64,000 bases of DNA from Bradyrhizobium sp. WSM471 (lineage in GTDB: Bacteria > Pseudomonadota > Alphaproteobacteria > Rhizobiales > Xanthobacteraceae): NCBI RefSeq assembly GCF_000244915.1, contig NZ_CM001442.1:3348001-3412000 (forward strand), read 5' to 3'. A program made the position numbers and the translations under genes. The notes below the pieces were generated by a model. The model was not told the origin of the DNA. It searched no databases and was given only the letters and a program-made list of their open reading frames with translations. Shown one piece after another: positions 34,723-44,433 of the stretch (the stretch's first letter is position 1; each line of letters opens with the position of its first letter).

Positions 34723-35699
34723 AAGGCCTGCCGCCCGTCCTCATCACGGCGATCGTGCTCGTCGTGGGATTCGCGCTCTGCGCGATACAGTTTCCCAACA
34801 TCGCCTCCACCCGCGTGGTCGGCAATCTCCTGACCGACAACGCCTTCCTCGGCATCGTCGCGACCGGTATGACCTTCGTCATCATTTCCGGCGGCATCGA
34901 TCTCTCGGTCGGCTCGGTGATCGGCTTCACCACGGTGTTCGTCGCGCTGGCGATCGAGCGCTGGGGAATGCCGCCCCTGGTCGCCTTCGTCGCCATTCTC
35001 GCGCTTTCGGCCGCCTTCGGAGCGGCGATGGGCGCGGTGATCCACGTCTTCGATTTGCCGCCTTTCATCGTGACGCTCGCCGGCATGTTCTTGGCCCGGG
35101 GTGCCAGCTTCCTGCTCTCGACGGAATCGGTGCCGATCACAGCACCGGTCTATTCCACCGTGTCGGACTTCGCACTGCGACTACCCGGCGGTGGACGGCT
35201 GACGGCGGTCGCGATCATCATGCTTGCGATCGTGATCGGCGGCGCATTGCTGCTGCAGCTCACCCGGTTCGGCGCCAATGTCTATGCGCTCGGCGGCAGC
35301 CGGGCGACCGCGAGCCTGATGGGTGTCGCCGTCGGCAGGATGACGGTGAAGATCTACATGCTGTCGAGCCTGCTCGCGGGCATCGCCGGCATCGTCTTCT
35401 CCTTCTACACCAGCGCTGGCTACTCGCTGTCCGCCGTCGGCGTCGAGCTTGATAGCATCGCGGCCGTCGTGATCGGCGGCACGCTGCTCACGGGCGGGCA
35501 GGGCTCCGTGATCGGCACTTTCCTCGGTGTGCTGATCCAGGGCATGATTCAGACCTACATCAATTTCGACGGGACGCTGTCGAGCTGGTGGACCAAGATC
35601 GCGACCGGCGTGCTGCTGTTTGCCTTCATCGCCTTGCAACAGGGATTGGTCGCGCTCGCGCGCCGGCCCGTGCCAAAGCGCGCGGGAGCAGTCTCATGA
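34719..35699 (+). CDS. yjfF: Sugar ABC permease 2 (YjfF type)
   Basis: 326 residues with family blocks MTFVIISGGIDLSVGSVIGFTTVF, LPPFIVTLAGMFLARG and GTLLTGGQGSVIGTFLGVLIQGMIQTYI. Its ATG overlaps the previous stop and its stop overlaps the regulator's ATG, so importer and regulator form one transcript. Confidence 0.92.
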   Translation: MKGLPPVLITAIVLVVGFALCAIQFPNIASTRVVGNLLTDNAFLGIVATGMTFVIISGGIDLSVGSVIGFTTVFVALAIERWGMPPLVAFVAILALSAAFGAAMGAVIHVFDLPPFIVTLAGMFLARGASFLLSTESVPITAPVYSTVSDFALRLPGGGRLTAVAIIMLAIVIGGALLLQLTRFGANVYALGGSRATASLMGVAVGRMTVKIYMLSSLLAGIAGIVFSFYTSAGYSLSAVGVELDSIAAVVIGGTLLTGGQGSVIGTFLGVLIQGMIQTYINFDGTLSSWWTKIATGVLLFAFIALQQGLVALARRPVPKRAGAVS

Positions 35700-36475
35700 C
35701 CACCTCACGCATCCTCGCCATCCCGACGCGCCGGGCGCACTCCAATCACGCGGAGGTGGCCCGTTCGATCGGCGTTGACATCATTGCCGGCCGCTACGCG
35801 GAGGGAACGCGCCTGCCGGGCGATGCCGAAATGATCGCCATGTTCGGGGTGTCGCGGCCGGTGTTGCGGGAGAGCGTCAAGACGCTGGTCGCCAAGGGCC
35901 TGCTCACCACCAAGGCCCGCGTCGGCACCGTCGTGCGCGAACGCGTCGCCTGGAACATGTTCGACGCCGACGTGCTGGCCTGGCACCTGGACGCCGGGAT
36001 CGACAAGCGTTTCCTCAACGACCTCGCCGAGATTCGCCTTGCGGTCGAGCCGCGCGCGGCGATGTTGGCGGCGGCGCAGCGGTCGGAGCAGGATCTCTCC
36101 GAGCTCCGGCGCTGCATGGAGCGGATGCGACTTGAAGCCTCCGACTCCGTTGGCTTCGCCGATGCCGACCTCGCGCTCCACGTGGCGGTGGCGCGCGCCT
36201 CCGGAAATCTGTTCATGCGCTCGATCGGGCACGTCATCGAGGCTGCGTTGCGCGCCTCATTCCTGCTCAGCGCACCGGTCGAATCGGAGGACCGCGACAC
36301 CGTTCTGCTGTGGCATCAGAAGATCGTCGATGCCATCGCCGCCGGTGATGCTGCGACTGCGTCGGAGGCGATGGTCTACGTCATTCACAATGGCATGCGC
36401 CGCCATGAGGGTACAGTGATCGAGACTGCACCGGCCGAAGCGCTGCCGTCCGCGGAAGCTGGAGAAAGATCGTGA
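35696..36475 (+). CDS. GntR-family regulator, FadR subfamily (FCD domain)
   Basis: 259 residues. Winged HTH at about 19-80 (RYAEGTRLPGDAEMIAMFGVSRPVLRESVKTLVAKGLLTTKARVGTVV) and an all-helical FCD domain with metal ligands (EIRLAVEPRAA ... DLALHVAVARASGN ... WHQKIVDAIAAGDAATA). FCD regulators respond to sugar acids or organic acids. The likely target is the dyad upstream of the YtfQ-type gene. Confidence 0.88.
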   Translation: MTTSRILAIPTRRAHSNHAEVARSIGVDIIAGRYAEGTRLPGDAEMIAMFGVSRPVLRESVKTLVAKGLLTTKARVGTVVRERVAWNMFDADVLAWHLDAGIDKRFLNDLAEIRLAVEPRAAMLAAAQRSEQDLSELRRCMERMRLEASDSVGFADADLALHVAVARASGNLFMRSIGHVIEAALRASFLLSAPVESEDRDTVLLWHQKIVDAIAAGDAATASEAMVYVIHNGMRRHEGTVIETAPAEALPSAEAGERS

Positions 36476-37398
36476 CTGAACTTCGCATCGCCATCGTCGG
36501 CTTCGGCAAGATCGCGCGGGATCAGCATGTCGGCGCCATCGCAGCGGTTCCCGGCGCGACGCTGGCAGCCGTCGCCAGCCGCAATGCCTCGTTGCCGGAT
36601 CTGCCGCATTTCGCGACCATCGAAGAGCTGTTGGAGAAAGGTCCGCCGATTGACGCGGTGTCGCTCTGCACGCCGCCTCAAGTGCGCCGCGCCCAGGCCG
36701 TCGCAGCGCTCAGGGCCGGCAAGCATGTCATGCTGGAGAAGCCGCCCGGCGCCGGCGTTGCCGAGCTCGATCCGTTGATCGCGATGGCGGGTGAGGCCAA
36801 GCGAACGCTGTTTGCGACCTGGCATTCGCGCCATGCGCCGGCCGTCGAGCCGGCGCGCGAGTGGCTCGCCGCGCGCCGCATCCGTTCCGTGCACATCAAC
36901 TGGAAAGAGGACGTCCGCGTCTGGCATCCCGGGCAGGCCTGGATCTGGGAGCCGGGCGGGCTCGGGGTGTTCGATCCCGGCATCAATGCGCTGTCGATCC
37001 TGACCAGGATCCTGCCGAAGCCTGTGTTCGTCAACGCGGCCGAGCTCGCCTTCCCCGCCAATTGCCAGGCGCCGATCGCCGCGAAGCTGACGCTGACCGA
37101 CATCGACGGCCTGCCTGTGGCCGCCGAGTTCGATTTCCGCCAGACTGGGCCGCAGAGCTGGGATATCCTCGTCGAAACCGACCAGGGCCGGATGACGCTA
37201 TCCCGCGGCGGCCGGATCATGGCGATCGACGGCAAGACCGTTGCCGAGGCGCCCGATGAGGAATATCGGGAGCTTTACCGGCGCTTCGTCACGCTCGCCG
37301 CGACAGGCGCGAGCGACGTCGATTTGGCGCCGCTTCGTCTCGTGGCGGACGCCTTCCTGCTTGGCAGGCGCACGATCGTCGAACCGTTTGTGGATTGA
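36472..37398 (+). CDS. L-arabinose / D-galactose 1-dehydrogenase (Gfo/Idh/MocA)
   Basis: 308 residues, GTG start overlapping the regulator stop (GTGA). N-terminal Rossmann LRIAIVGFGKIARDQHVGAI. The family's EKPPGAG lysine motif is near 93-99. The block WKEDVRVWHPGQAWIWEPGGLGVFDPGINALSI with DPGIN is shared with Azospirillum L-arabinose 1-dehydrogenase, which also takes D-galactose. It oxidises the aldose to its lactone with NAD(P)+, the first step of the non-phosphorylating pathway that ends at the XylX-type step. Confidence 0.85.
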   Translation: MTELRIAIVGFGKIARDQHVGAIAAVPGATLAAVASRNASLPDLPHFATIEELLEKGPPIDAVSLCTPPQVRRAQAVAALRAGKHVMLEKPPGAGVAELDPLIAMAGEAKRTLFATWHSRHAPAVEPAREWLAARRIRSVHINWKEDVRVWHPGQAWIWEPGGLGVFDPGINALSILTRILPKPVFVNAAELAFPANCQAPIAAKLTLTDIDGLPVAAEFDFRQTGPQSWDILVETDQGRMTLSRGGRIMAIDGKTVAEAPDEEYRELYRRFVTLAATGASDVDLAPLRLVADAFLLGRRTIVEPFVD

Positions 37399-37400
37399 TC

Positions 37401-38477
37401 ATGGCTGGATCGAAAGCAGAAAGAGACGTCTTCGGAACGCTGCCGGACGGCCGCAAGGTGGACCGCATCATGCTGCGCGGAGAGGGCGGGTTCGAGGCAC
37501 GCATCATCACCCATGGTGCAGTCTTGCAGGCCTTGATCGCGCCGGACGCCAAGGGTGGCTACGACGACGTCGTGCTCGGCCATGACGCATTCGCCGGCTA
37601 TCTCGCCGAACGGAAGTTCTTCGGCGCCACCGTCGGCCGCTACGCCAATCGCATCGCCAACGGACAATTTGCGCTGGACGGCGAGACGGTGCAGCTTCCC
37701 GTCAACAACGGTCCGAATGCGCTGCACGGCGGCGTTGACGGTTTTGATCGCAAGCTCTGGGACATTGCGGAGATCGACGCTGGCGCCGAGCCCGCGGTCA
37801 CGCTGACCTACACGAGCCCGCATGGCGAGGAAAACTATCCCGGTCGGCTCGATGTGCGCCTGACCTATCGCGTCACCGGCCCGGCCGAGCTATCCCTGAT
37901 CATGGAGGCGCGGACCGATCGGCCGACCATCGTCAACCTGACCAACCACAGCTTCTTCAATCTGGAAGGCGCGACATCAGGCACGCCCATTCTCGATCAC
38001 AAGCTGACGGTCGCCGCCGGGCATTTCCTCGCGATCGATCCCACCGCCATTCCATTGCCGGAGCCGCCGCGCAGCGTTGCCGGCACGCCGTTCGACTTCC
38101 GCGGGCCGCGGCCCGTCGGCGAGCGCATCCGCGAGGGCGACCAGCAATTGCGCAACGGCAAGGGCTACGACCACACCTACTGTCTCGCGCGCGACGGCAA
38201 GCTCAGTCTCGCGGCACGGCTGGAGGCGCCGCGCTCGGGGCGCATCATGGAGCTGTTCACGGATCAGCCTGGGCTGCAGGTCTATTCGGGTAATTATCTC
38301 GACGGCACCATTTCGGGCAAGGGTGGCAAGCTCTACCGGCAGTCGGACGCGATGTGCCTGGAGCCGCATATCTGGCCGGACGCACCGAACCGGCCGGATT
38401 TCCCGAGCCCGCGCCTAGCGCCCCGCGAGGTCTATCGCCATCATACGGTCTATCGCTTTGCGGTGAGAAGGTCATGA
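37401..38477 (+). CDS. galM: Aldose 1-epimerase
   Basis: 358 residues, GalM family beta-sandwich. Catalytic region NNGPNALHGGVDGFDRKLWD (His near 107), TNHSFFNLEG with the second His, and a C-terminal CLEPHIWPDAPN Glu block. It interconverts alpha and beta anomers so that the dehydrogenase gets its preferred form. ATG 37401 follows the dehydrogenase stop by two bases; its own stop overlaps the lactonase ATG. Confidence 0.92.
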   Translation: MAGSKAERDVFGTLPDGRKVDRIMLRGEGGFEARIITHGAVLQALIAPDAKGGYDDVVLGHDAFAGYLAERKFFGATVGRYANRIANGQFALDGETVQLPVNNGPNALHGGVDGFDRKLWDIAEIDAGAEPAVTLTYTSPHGEENYPGRLDVRLTYRVTGPAELSLIMEARTDRPTIVNLTNHSFFNLEGATSGTPILDHKLTVAAGHFLAIDPTAIPLPEPPRSVAGTPFDFRGPRPVGERIREGDQQLRNGKGYDHTYCLARDGKLSLAARLEAPRSGRIMELFTDQPGLQVYSGNYLDGTISGKGGKLYRQSDAMCLEPHIWPDAPNRPDFPSPRLAPREVYRHHTVYRFAVRRS

Positions 38478-39355
38478 TGGAACAGGTGCCGACCTCGGTT
38501 CTTTCGGACGATCCTTGCCATCTCGGCGAGGGGCCGACCTATGACGTGACCACGGACACGGCCTGGTGGTTCGATATCCGCGAGGGGCGACTGTTCGAGG
38601 CGCAGCTCGGCCGTGGCAGCGTTCGCGTTCATGCGCTGGGCCGGATGGCGAGCGCACTTGGGCGGATTGACGCCGAGCGGCAGTTGATTGTCGCGGAAGA
38701 CGGGCTCTATGTCCGCAAAACTGCCGACGGCGCGATGACGCTGCTCTGTCCGCTCGAAGCGGACAATCCCGCGACCCGCTCCAACGATGCCCGCGTGCAT
38801 CCCTCCGGCACGTTCTGGATCGGCACCATGGGTCGCAAGGCGGAAGCAGGGGCAGGGGCGATCTACGCGTTCCATCACGGCGAGATATCGATGCTGTTTC
38901 CGCGCATCAGCATTCCCAACTCGATCTGCTTCTCGCCCGATGGCGCCACTGGCTACTTCGCCGACACCGCGCGCGCGGTGCTCTACGCGGTGCCGCTCAA
39001 TCCCACGACCGGCCTGCCGCGCGGCGAGCCGGAAGTGCTGCTGCGCCACACCGGCATCGGCGGTCTCGACGGCTCGGTGTGCGACGCCGACGGGCAGATT
39101 TGGAACGCGTGCTGGGGCGCAAGCCGCGTCGACGTCTACTCTCCGCAAGGCGAGCGCCTGCGTTCGCTGAGCGTGCCGGTAAAGCAGGCGAGCTGCCCCG
39201 CTTTTGTCGGCCCTGATCTGTCGCGTCTCCTCGTCACCTCGGCCTGGCAGGACATGGATGCGGCGGCGCGTGCCGCCGATCCGCAAGCCGGCTACACCTT
39301 CCTGTTGGAGGCATCCGCGCGCGGTCGCGCGGAGCCCGACGTCAAGCTCGCATAG
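38474..39355 (+). CDS. SMP-30/gluconolactonase-family sugar lactonase
   Basis: 293 residues, six-bladed propeller. N-terminal HLGEGPTYD with the metal-ligand Glu, middle RSNDARVHPSGTFWIGTMGR with Asn/Asp ligands, then PNSICFSPDG and GLDGSVCDADGQIW. It should open the L-arabino- or galactonolactone made by the dehydrogenase two genes upstream. Starts with an ATGA overlap on galM. Confidence 0.9.
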   Translation: MMEQVPTSVLSDDPCHLGEGPTYDVTTDTAWWFDIREGRLFEAQLGRGSVRVHALGRMASALGRIDAERQLIVAEDGLYVRKTADGAMTLLCPLEADNPATRSNDARVHPSGTFWIGTMGRKAEAGAGAIYAFHHGEISMLFPRISIPNSICFSPDGATGYFADTARAVLYAVPLNPTTGLPRGEPEVLLRHTGIGGLDGSVCDADGQIWNACWGASRVDVYSPQGERLRSLSVPVKQASCPAFVGPDLSRLLVTSAWQDMDAAARAADPQAGYTFLLEASARGRAEPDVKLA

Positions 39356-39428
39356 GAGGCTAGAAGCCGCACACGACCAAATTTCTCGACGACACGAAAA
39401 AACAGTCTGACATCCAAGGGAGTGAAAC

Positions 39429-40502
39429 ATGTTGAAACTGAAGACGACATTCCTCGTGCTGGCGCTGGCCGGCGCTGCGACGATGGCCGCGGGCGTCACC
39501 GCCTCGGCCCAGGACAAAGCAACAGTCGGCATCGCCATGCCGACCAAATCGTCGGCGCGCTGGATCGACGATGGCAACAACATGGTCAAGGTGCTGAAGG
39601 AGCGCGGCTACAACACCGACCTGCAATATGCTGAGGACGACATTCCGAACCAGCTCTCGCAAGTCGAGAACATGGTGACCAAGGGCGCGAAAGCGCTGGT
39701 GATTGCCGCGATCGACGGCACCACGCTCTCCGACGTGCTCAAGCAGGCGAAAGCAAAAGGCATCACCGTGATCGCCTATGACCGCCTGATCCGCGGCACG
39801 CCGAACGTCGACTATTACGCGACCTTCGACAACTTCCAGGTCGGCGTGCTCCAGGCGCAATCAATCGAGAAAGGGCTTGGCCTAAAGGAGGGCAAGGGTC
39901 CGTTCAACATCGAGCTGTTCGGCGGCTCGCCCGACGACAACAACGCCTACTTCTTCTACAACGGCGCGATGAGCGTGCTGAAGCCGTACATCGACAGCGG
40001 CAAGCTCGTCGTCGCCTCCGGTCAGATGGGTATGGACAAGGTTGCGACCTTGCGCTGGGACGGCGCCACCGCGCAGGCCCGCATGGACAATCTGCTCAGC
40101 GCCTACTACGGCAACAAGAAGGTCAACGCCGTGCTGTCGCCGTATGACGGCCTGTCGATCGGCATCATCTCCTCGCTGAAGGGCGTCGGTTATGGCAGCG
40201 CCGGCCAGCCGATGCCTATCATCTCGGGCCAGGATGCCGAGGTGCCCTCGATCAAGGCGATGCTGCGCGGCGACCAGTATTCGACCATCTTCAAGGACAC
40301 CCGCGACCTCGCCAAGGTGACCGCCGACATGGTCGACGCTGCGCTTGCCGGCAAGCAGGTCACCGTCAACGACACCAAGACCTACGAGAACGGCGCCAAG
40401 ACCGTGCCGTCCTATCTGCTCAAGCCGGTCGTGGTCTACAAGGACAATTGGGAGAAGGTCCTGGTCGAGAGCGGCTACTACAAGAAGGCGCAGTTCCAGT
40501 AA
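39429..40502 (+). CDS. chvE: Multiple-sugar periplasmic binding protein ChvE/XylF type
   Basis: 357 residues. Sec signal ending VTASAQD (about 28). The start of the mature chain, [24 protein letters not shown], and the late block [25 protein letters not shown] are characteristic of ChvE, which binds arabinose, galactose, xylose and glucose. In Agrobacterium it also feeds the VirA sensor; no vir genes are here. CCAAGGGAG precedes the ATG. Followed by gguA and gguB as in Agrobacterium. Confidence 0.93.
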   Translation: MLKLKTTFLVLALAGAATMAAGVTASAQDKATVGIAMPTKSSARWIDDGNNMVKVLKERGYNTDLQYAEDDIPNQLSQVENMVTKGAKALVIAAIDGTTLSDVLKQAKAKGITVIAYDRLIRGTPNVDYYATFDNFQVGVLQAQSIEKGLGLKEGKGPFNIELFGGSPDDNNAYFFYNGAMSVLKPYIDSGKLVVASGQMGMDKVATLRWDGATAQARMDNLLSAYYGNKKVNAVLSPYDGLSIGIISSLKGVGYGSAGQPMPIISGQDAEVPSIKAMLRGDQYSTIFKDTRDLAKVTADMVDAALAGKQVTVNDTKTYENGAKTVPSYLLKPVVVYKDNWEKVLVESGYYKKAQFQ

Positions 40503-40517
40503 GGCTTCTTTTCTTTT

Positions 40518-40660
40518 CCCTCTCCCCGCTTGCGGGGAGAGGGCTAGGGTGAGGGGGAGTCTCCGCGAGGAAGGTAGCAGTGTGTCTCGCGGAGACTCCC
40601 CCTCACCCGGATCGCATCTAACGATGCGATCCGACCTCTCCCCGCAAGCCGGGAGAGGTG
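40518..40660. repeat. Palindromic repeat with a perfect 23-bp stem after chvE
   Basis: The central part is a perfect 23-bp inverted repeat (40547-40569 and 40586-40608) with a 16-nt loop, flanked by outer arms CCCTCTCCCCGC and GGGAGAGG. Same general family as the repeat at 20.5 kb. It lies between chvE and gguA and may reduce readthrough into the transporter genes. Confidence 0.7.
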
Positions 40661-40689
40661 AGCTAACACTGATTGAGGGACGTGAAATC

Positions 40690-42267
40690 ATGACCGCAAT
40701 GCTGGAGATGCGCAACGTCAGCAAGAGCTTTTCCGGCGTGCAGGCGCTGCGCGATGTCAATTTCTCGGTTGAAGCCGGGCAGATCCACGCCCTCGTCGGC
40801 GAGAACGGTGCCGGCAAGTCCACGCTGATGAAGGTGCTCAGTGGCGTCTACCCGGCCGGCAGCTACGAGGGCACCATCATCTTTGATGGCGAGGAGCGCC
40901 GCTTCCGCGACATCAACGATTCCGAGGCGCTCGGGATCATCATCATCCATCAGGAGCTGGCGCTGATCCCGCTGATGTCGATCGCCGAAAACATTTTTCT
41001 GTCGCACCCGCCGTCCAAGCTTGGCGTCATCGACCGCGACCAGGTATATCGGCGCACGCGCGACCTGCTCGCGCAGGTCGGCCTGAAGGAATCCCCGGAT
41101 ACGCTGATCACCGATCTCGGTGTCGGCAAGCAGCAGCTGGTCGAGATCGCCAAGGCGCTGTCCAAGCGAGTGCGGATGCTGATCCTGGACGAGCCGACCG
41201 CAAGCCTCAACGAGGCCGACAGCGCCGCGCTGCTCGAACGTCTCATGGCGTTCCGCGCGCAGGGCATCGGCTCCATCCTGATCTCGCACAAGCTGAACGA
41301 GGTCGCCAAGGTCGCCGACCACATCACCGTGCTGCGCGACGGCCGCACCGTTGACGGCATCGACTGCCGCGCCGAGCCGATTCAGGAGGACCGCATCATC
41401 CGCAGCATGGTCAACCGCGATCTGGCCCATCGCTTTCCCGAGCGCAGCGTGAAGATCGGCGAGCCCGTTCTCACGGTCGAGAACTGGTCGGTCTACCATC
41501 CCATCCATCCCGAGCGGCAGGTGATCAAGAACGTCGATTTCAGCGTGAAACGCGGCGAGGTCGTCGGCATTGCCGGATTGATGGGCGCCGGCCGCACCGA
41601 ATTCGCGATGAGCCTGTTCGGCCGGTCCTGGGGCACCACGATCAGCGGTCGCATCCGGCTTGAAGGCCATGAGATCGTGCTGCCGAACGTTGCGGCCGCG
41701 ATCGACGCCGGCCTTGCCTATGTCACCGAGGACCGCAAGCAGCTCGGACTGATCCTCGCCGACGACGTCCGCAAGAACATCACGCTCGCGAGCCTCGACC
41801 AGGTCGCGCCGAACCGCGTCATCGACGACATCGCCGAGCTGAAGGTCGCCAGCGACTACCGCAACCGGATGCGCATCCGCTGCTCCGACGTCTACCAGGA
41901 GACCAGCCAGCTCTCCGGCGGCAACCAGCAAAAGGTCGTGCTGTCGAAATGGCTGATGACCGACCCCAAGGTCTTGATCCTGGACGAGCCGACCCGGGGC
42001 ATCGACGTCGGTGCCAAATACGAGATCTACTGTATCATCAACGAGCTTGCGGAAGCCGGCCGCGGCGTGGTGGTGATCTCCTCGGAGATGCCCGAGCTAC
42101 TCGGCATCTGCGACCGCATCTGCGTCATGAACGACGGCGCCTTCGTCGGCGAGTTCAAGAGCGCAGACGCAACGCAGGAAAAGATCATGCGCGCCATCAT
42201 GCGCAACGACAGAAATTATGGAAGCAGCGCCCTTGCGGGTGCGGAGATGGGAGGATCGCAGCCATGA
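40690..42267 (+). CDS. gguA: Sugar ABC transporter ATPase GguA
   Basis: 525 residues, two ABC domains. First Walker A GENGAGKST near 38-46 with LILDEPTASLNEAD; second domain GIAGLMGAGRTEFAMSLFG and signature QLSGGNQQKVVLSKWLM with LILDEPTRGIDVGAKYE. The ATG has GAGGGACG upstream. The ATGA overlap with gguB shows tight coupling. Confidence 0.93.
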   Translation: MTAMLEMRNVSKSFSGVQALRDVNFSVEAGQIHALVGENGAGKSTLMKVLSGVYPAGSYEGTIIFDGEERRFRDINDSEALGIIIIHQELALIPLMSIAENIFLSHPPSKLGVIDRDQVYRRTRDLLAQVGLKESPDTLITDLGVGKQQLVEIAKALSKRVRMLILDEPTASLNEADSAALLERLMAFRAQGIGSILISHKLNEVAKVADHITVLRDGRTVDGIDCRAEPIQEDRIIRSMVNRDLAHRFPERSVKIGEPVLTVENWSVYHPIHPERQVIKNVDFSVKRGEVVGIAGLMGAGRTEFAMSLFGRSWGTTISGRIRLEGHEIVLPNVAAAIDAGLAYVTEDRKQLGLILADDVRKNITLASLDQVAPNRVIDDIAELKVASDYRNRMRIRCSDVYQETSQLSGGNQQKVVLSKWLMTDPKVLILDEPTRGIDVGAKYEIYCIINELAEAGRGVVVISSEMPELLGICDRICVMNDGAFVGEFKSADATQEKIMRAIMRNDRNYGSSALAGAEMGGSQP

Positions 42268-43454
42268 CCGACAAGACGGTTTCGCTGCCCGAGGAGGGCC
42301 GGCACGGCAGCTTCATCAAGAACAATCTGCGCAATTACGGCATGCTGATGTCGCTGATCGCGATCATGCTGTTCTTCCAGGTCATGACGGGCGGCACGCT
42401 GCTGCAGCCGCTCAACCTGACCAATCTGGTGCTCCAGAACAGCTACATCGTCATCATGGCGCTGGGCATGCTGCTGGTGATCGTCACCGGCCATATCGAT
42501 CTCTCGGTCGGCTCGGTCGCGGGCTTCGTCGGCGCGGTGGCCGCCGTGCTCATGGTGACCTACAAGGTCGACTACACGCTCGCCTTCATCGCCTGCCTGC
42601 TGCTGGGCGCGGCGATCGGCGCCGCGCAGGGCTATTGGGTGGCCTATTTCAAGATACCGTCCTTCATCGTCACGCTCGCCGGCATGCTGGTGTTCAAGGG
42701 GCTCGCGCTTGCGGTATTGCAGGGCCAGTCGCTCGGACCGTTCCCGGCGACCTTCCAGAAATTGTCGTCGGGCTTCATTCCGGAGATGCTGCCCGAGGCC
42801 GGCACGTTGCATCCGACGTCGATGCTGGTCGGTGCGGTGCTCGCGCTCGGCCTCGTCTACGCCAGCGCCAAGGGGCGCTCGCGCGAGCAGCTGCACGGCA
42901 TCGAGGTCGAGCCTTACGCGTTCTTCCTCGGCAAGAGCATTCTCCTGGCCTGCGCCGTGCTCTATTTCACCTATCTGATCGCCTCGCATCGCGGTCTGCC
43001 GAACGTGCTGGTCATCATGACCGCGCTGATCGCGCTCTACGGCTTCGTCACCCGGCGCACCGTCATCGGTCGGCAGGTCTATGCGGTCGGCGGCAATGCG
43101 AAAGCGGCAAGCCTTTCGGGCATCAAGACGGAACGGTTGACCTTCCTTACCTTCGTCAACATGGGCGTGCTCGCTGCGCTCGCCGGCCTCGTCTTCGCCG
43201 CGCGCCTCAACACGGCAACGCCGAAGGCGGGTCTCGGCTTCGAGCTCGACGTCATCGCCGCCTGCTTCATCGGCGGCGCCTCGGCCTATGGCGGTGTCGG
43301 CCGCGTCGGCGGTGCCGTGGTCGGTGCCATGATCATGGGTGTGATGAATAACGGCATGTCCATCCTCGGCATCGGCATCGACTATCAGCAGGTCATCAAG
43401 GGCCTGGTCCTGCTCGGGGCGGTGTGCATCGACGTGTATAATCAGCGGAGATAG
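42264..43454 (+). CDS. gguB: Sugar ABC permease GguB (XylH type)
   Basis: 396 residues, longer than the YtfT/YjfF permeases as expected for XylH/GguB. Family blocks: LGMLLVIVTGHIDLSVGSVAGFVGAVAA, IPSFIVTLAGMLVFKGLALAVL, and ACFIGGASAYGGVGRVGGAVVGAMIMGVMNNGMSILG. Ten or more transmembrane segments. Confidence 0.93.
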   Translation: MTDKTVSLPEEGRHGSFIKNNLRNYGMLMSLIAIMLFFQVMTGGTLLQPLNLTNLVLQNSYIVIMALGMLLVIVTGHIDLSVGSVAGFVGAVAAVLMVTYKVDYTLAFIACLLLGAAIGAAQGYWVAYFKIPSFIVTLAGMLVFKGLALAVLQGQSLGPFPATFQKLSSGFIPEMLPEAGTLHPTSMLVGAVLALGLVYASAKGRSREQLHGIEVEPYAFFLGKSILLACAVLYFTYLIASHRGLPNVLVIMTALIALYGFVTRRTVIGRQVYAVGGNAKAASLSGIKTERLTFLTFVNMGVLAALAGLVFAARLNTATPKAGLGFELDVIAACFIGGASAYGGVGRVGGAVVGAMIMGVMNNGMSILGIGIDYQQVIKGLVLLGAVCIDVYNQRR

Positions 43455-43474
43455 AGACTATCTCTTCGTAGCTA

Positions 43475-43511
43475 CGTAGCCCGGATTGCGCTGCGCTCGA
43501 TCCGGGCTACG
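43475..43511. terminator. 12-bp stem-loop after gguB
   Basis: CGTAGCCCGGAT / ATCCGGGCTACG, perfect arms around a 13-nt loop, 20 bp past the gguB stop. Resembles a small dispersed Bradyrhizobium repeat and probably serves as terminator. Confidence 0.6.
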
Positions 43512-43528
43512 ATCCAAGATCGACGGCT

Positions 43529-43684
43529 CTACTGCGTCGTGAACAGCACCGCCGCGATCGCGACGGAAACGCTCACTGCCGATACGGTTGCCACGGTCGA
43601 CAGCACGCCCATTCGCTGGAGCGCGATGGCGAAGACGATGATGATGGGCGTTGCGGTCATCAGCCCGATTTGTGCATCGCTCAC
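43529..43684 (-). CDS. Small hydrophobic protein, hypothetical
   Basis: About 51 residues if started at GTG 43684 (V/MSDAQIGLMTATPIIIVFAIALQR...), with two short hydrophobic stretches. A longer in-frame ATG at 43801 would overlap the FNR-type dyad and adds a non-conserved-looking segment. Ribosome site weak. It converges on gguB. Could be a real small membrane protein or chance. Confidence 0.35.
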   Translation of the reverse strand: MSDAQIGLMTATPIIIVFAIALQRMGVLSTVATVSAVSVSVAIAAVLFTTQ

Positions 43685-43781
43685 GTTATCGCTCGCAGCT
43701 CCACGGAACCCTGGGGCGTTTGGTACCGCGACCCGGCCGGCCGGACGTTGCGACGGCGCAAACAAATTGATCGGCATTCCC

Positions 43782-43807
43782 CCAAGTTTGTCCGGCAACA
43801 AACTTGG
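43782..43807. promoter_or_regulatory. NnrR/FixK-type box in a 10-bp dyad upstream of norE
   Basis: Perfect inverted repeat CCAAGTTTGT-CCGGCA-ACAAACTTGG. Inside it TTGTCCGGCAACAA (43788-43801) has the TTG-N8-CAA form of Crp/Fnr-family sites, centred about 63 bp before the norE ATG. At -41.5 this allows a leader of about 20 nt. Confidence 0.6.
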
Positions 43808-43857
43808 ATCGGCACGGCTGAGCTAAAGCTGGCCGGTGTCCTGATCCGGAAGAGCAG

Positions 43858-44433
43858 ATGTCGGCAGCCGATTGCGAACCACAGGGAACGGGCTGGGGAA
43901 TCCTGGACGATCTTCCCGGCGATCCCATGATCTGGGTTCTGATCTTCAGCGAGTTCGCCGCCTTCGGTCTGTTTCTCGGTACCTTCACAGTCGCCCGCGC
44001 GATCCACCCGGCCGTGTTTGCGGCGGGGCAGGCGGCGCTTGATCCGGGTCTCGCCGGATTGAACACTGTCGTGCTGGTGACGAGCGGTTGGGCCGCAGCC
44101 CGGGCTACGAAGGCCGCGCGGGCCAGCGAGAGGCGGGCGACACGATGCTGGCTCCTCACAGCCATGGGGCTTGGTGGCCTGTTCGTGGCGGTCAAGCTCG
44201 CCGAATATGCGGAAGAGATCGGGCGCGGCATCGGACTTGAAACCAGTCCGTTCTTCACACTCTATTTCCTCCTGACCGGCTTCCATCTCCTGCACGTCTG
44301 CCTCGGCATCATCATCCTCGCATTCGTCTGCCGCCGCGCCGAGGCGTTCGGCGTCGAGACGGGAACGGCCTTCTGGCACATGGTCGATCTGGTCTGGATC
44401 GTGATGTTCCCGATTCTTTATCTGGTGCGGTGA
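43858..44433 (+). CDS. norE: NorE, cytochrome c oxidase subunit III-like protein
   Basis: 191 residues with five transmembrane helices (WVLIFSEFAAFGLFLGTFTVA, GLNTVVLVTSGWAAA, FVAVKLAEYAEEI, FTLYFLLTGFHLLHVCLGIIILAFV, VDLVWIVMFPILYL). It is the COX3-fold accessory protein of nitric-oxide reductase operons; not part of the catalytic core but supports full NOR activity in other bacteria. First gene of the nor run. Confidence 0.9.
   Translation: MSAADCEPQGTGWGILDDLPGDPMIWVLIFSEFAAFGLFLGTFTVARAIHPAVFAAGQAALDPGLAGLNTVVLVTSGWAAARATKAARASERRATRCWLLTAMGLGGLFVAVKLAEYAEEIGRGIGLETSPFFTLYFLLTGFHLLHVCLGIIILAFVCRRAEAFGVETGTAFWHMVDLVWIVMFPILYLVR

Noticed and set aside
40518..40660. CRISPR-like array in the repeat-rich gap after chvE
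   Set aside because: The repeats are inverted arms of one palindrome, not regularly spaced direct repeats, and no cas genes are present.
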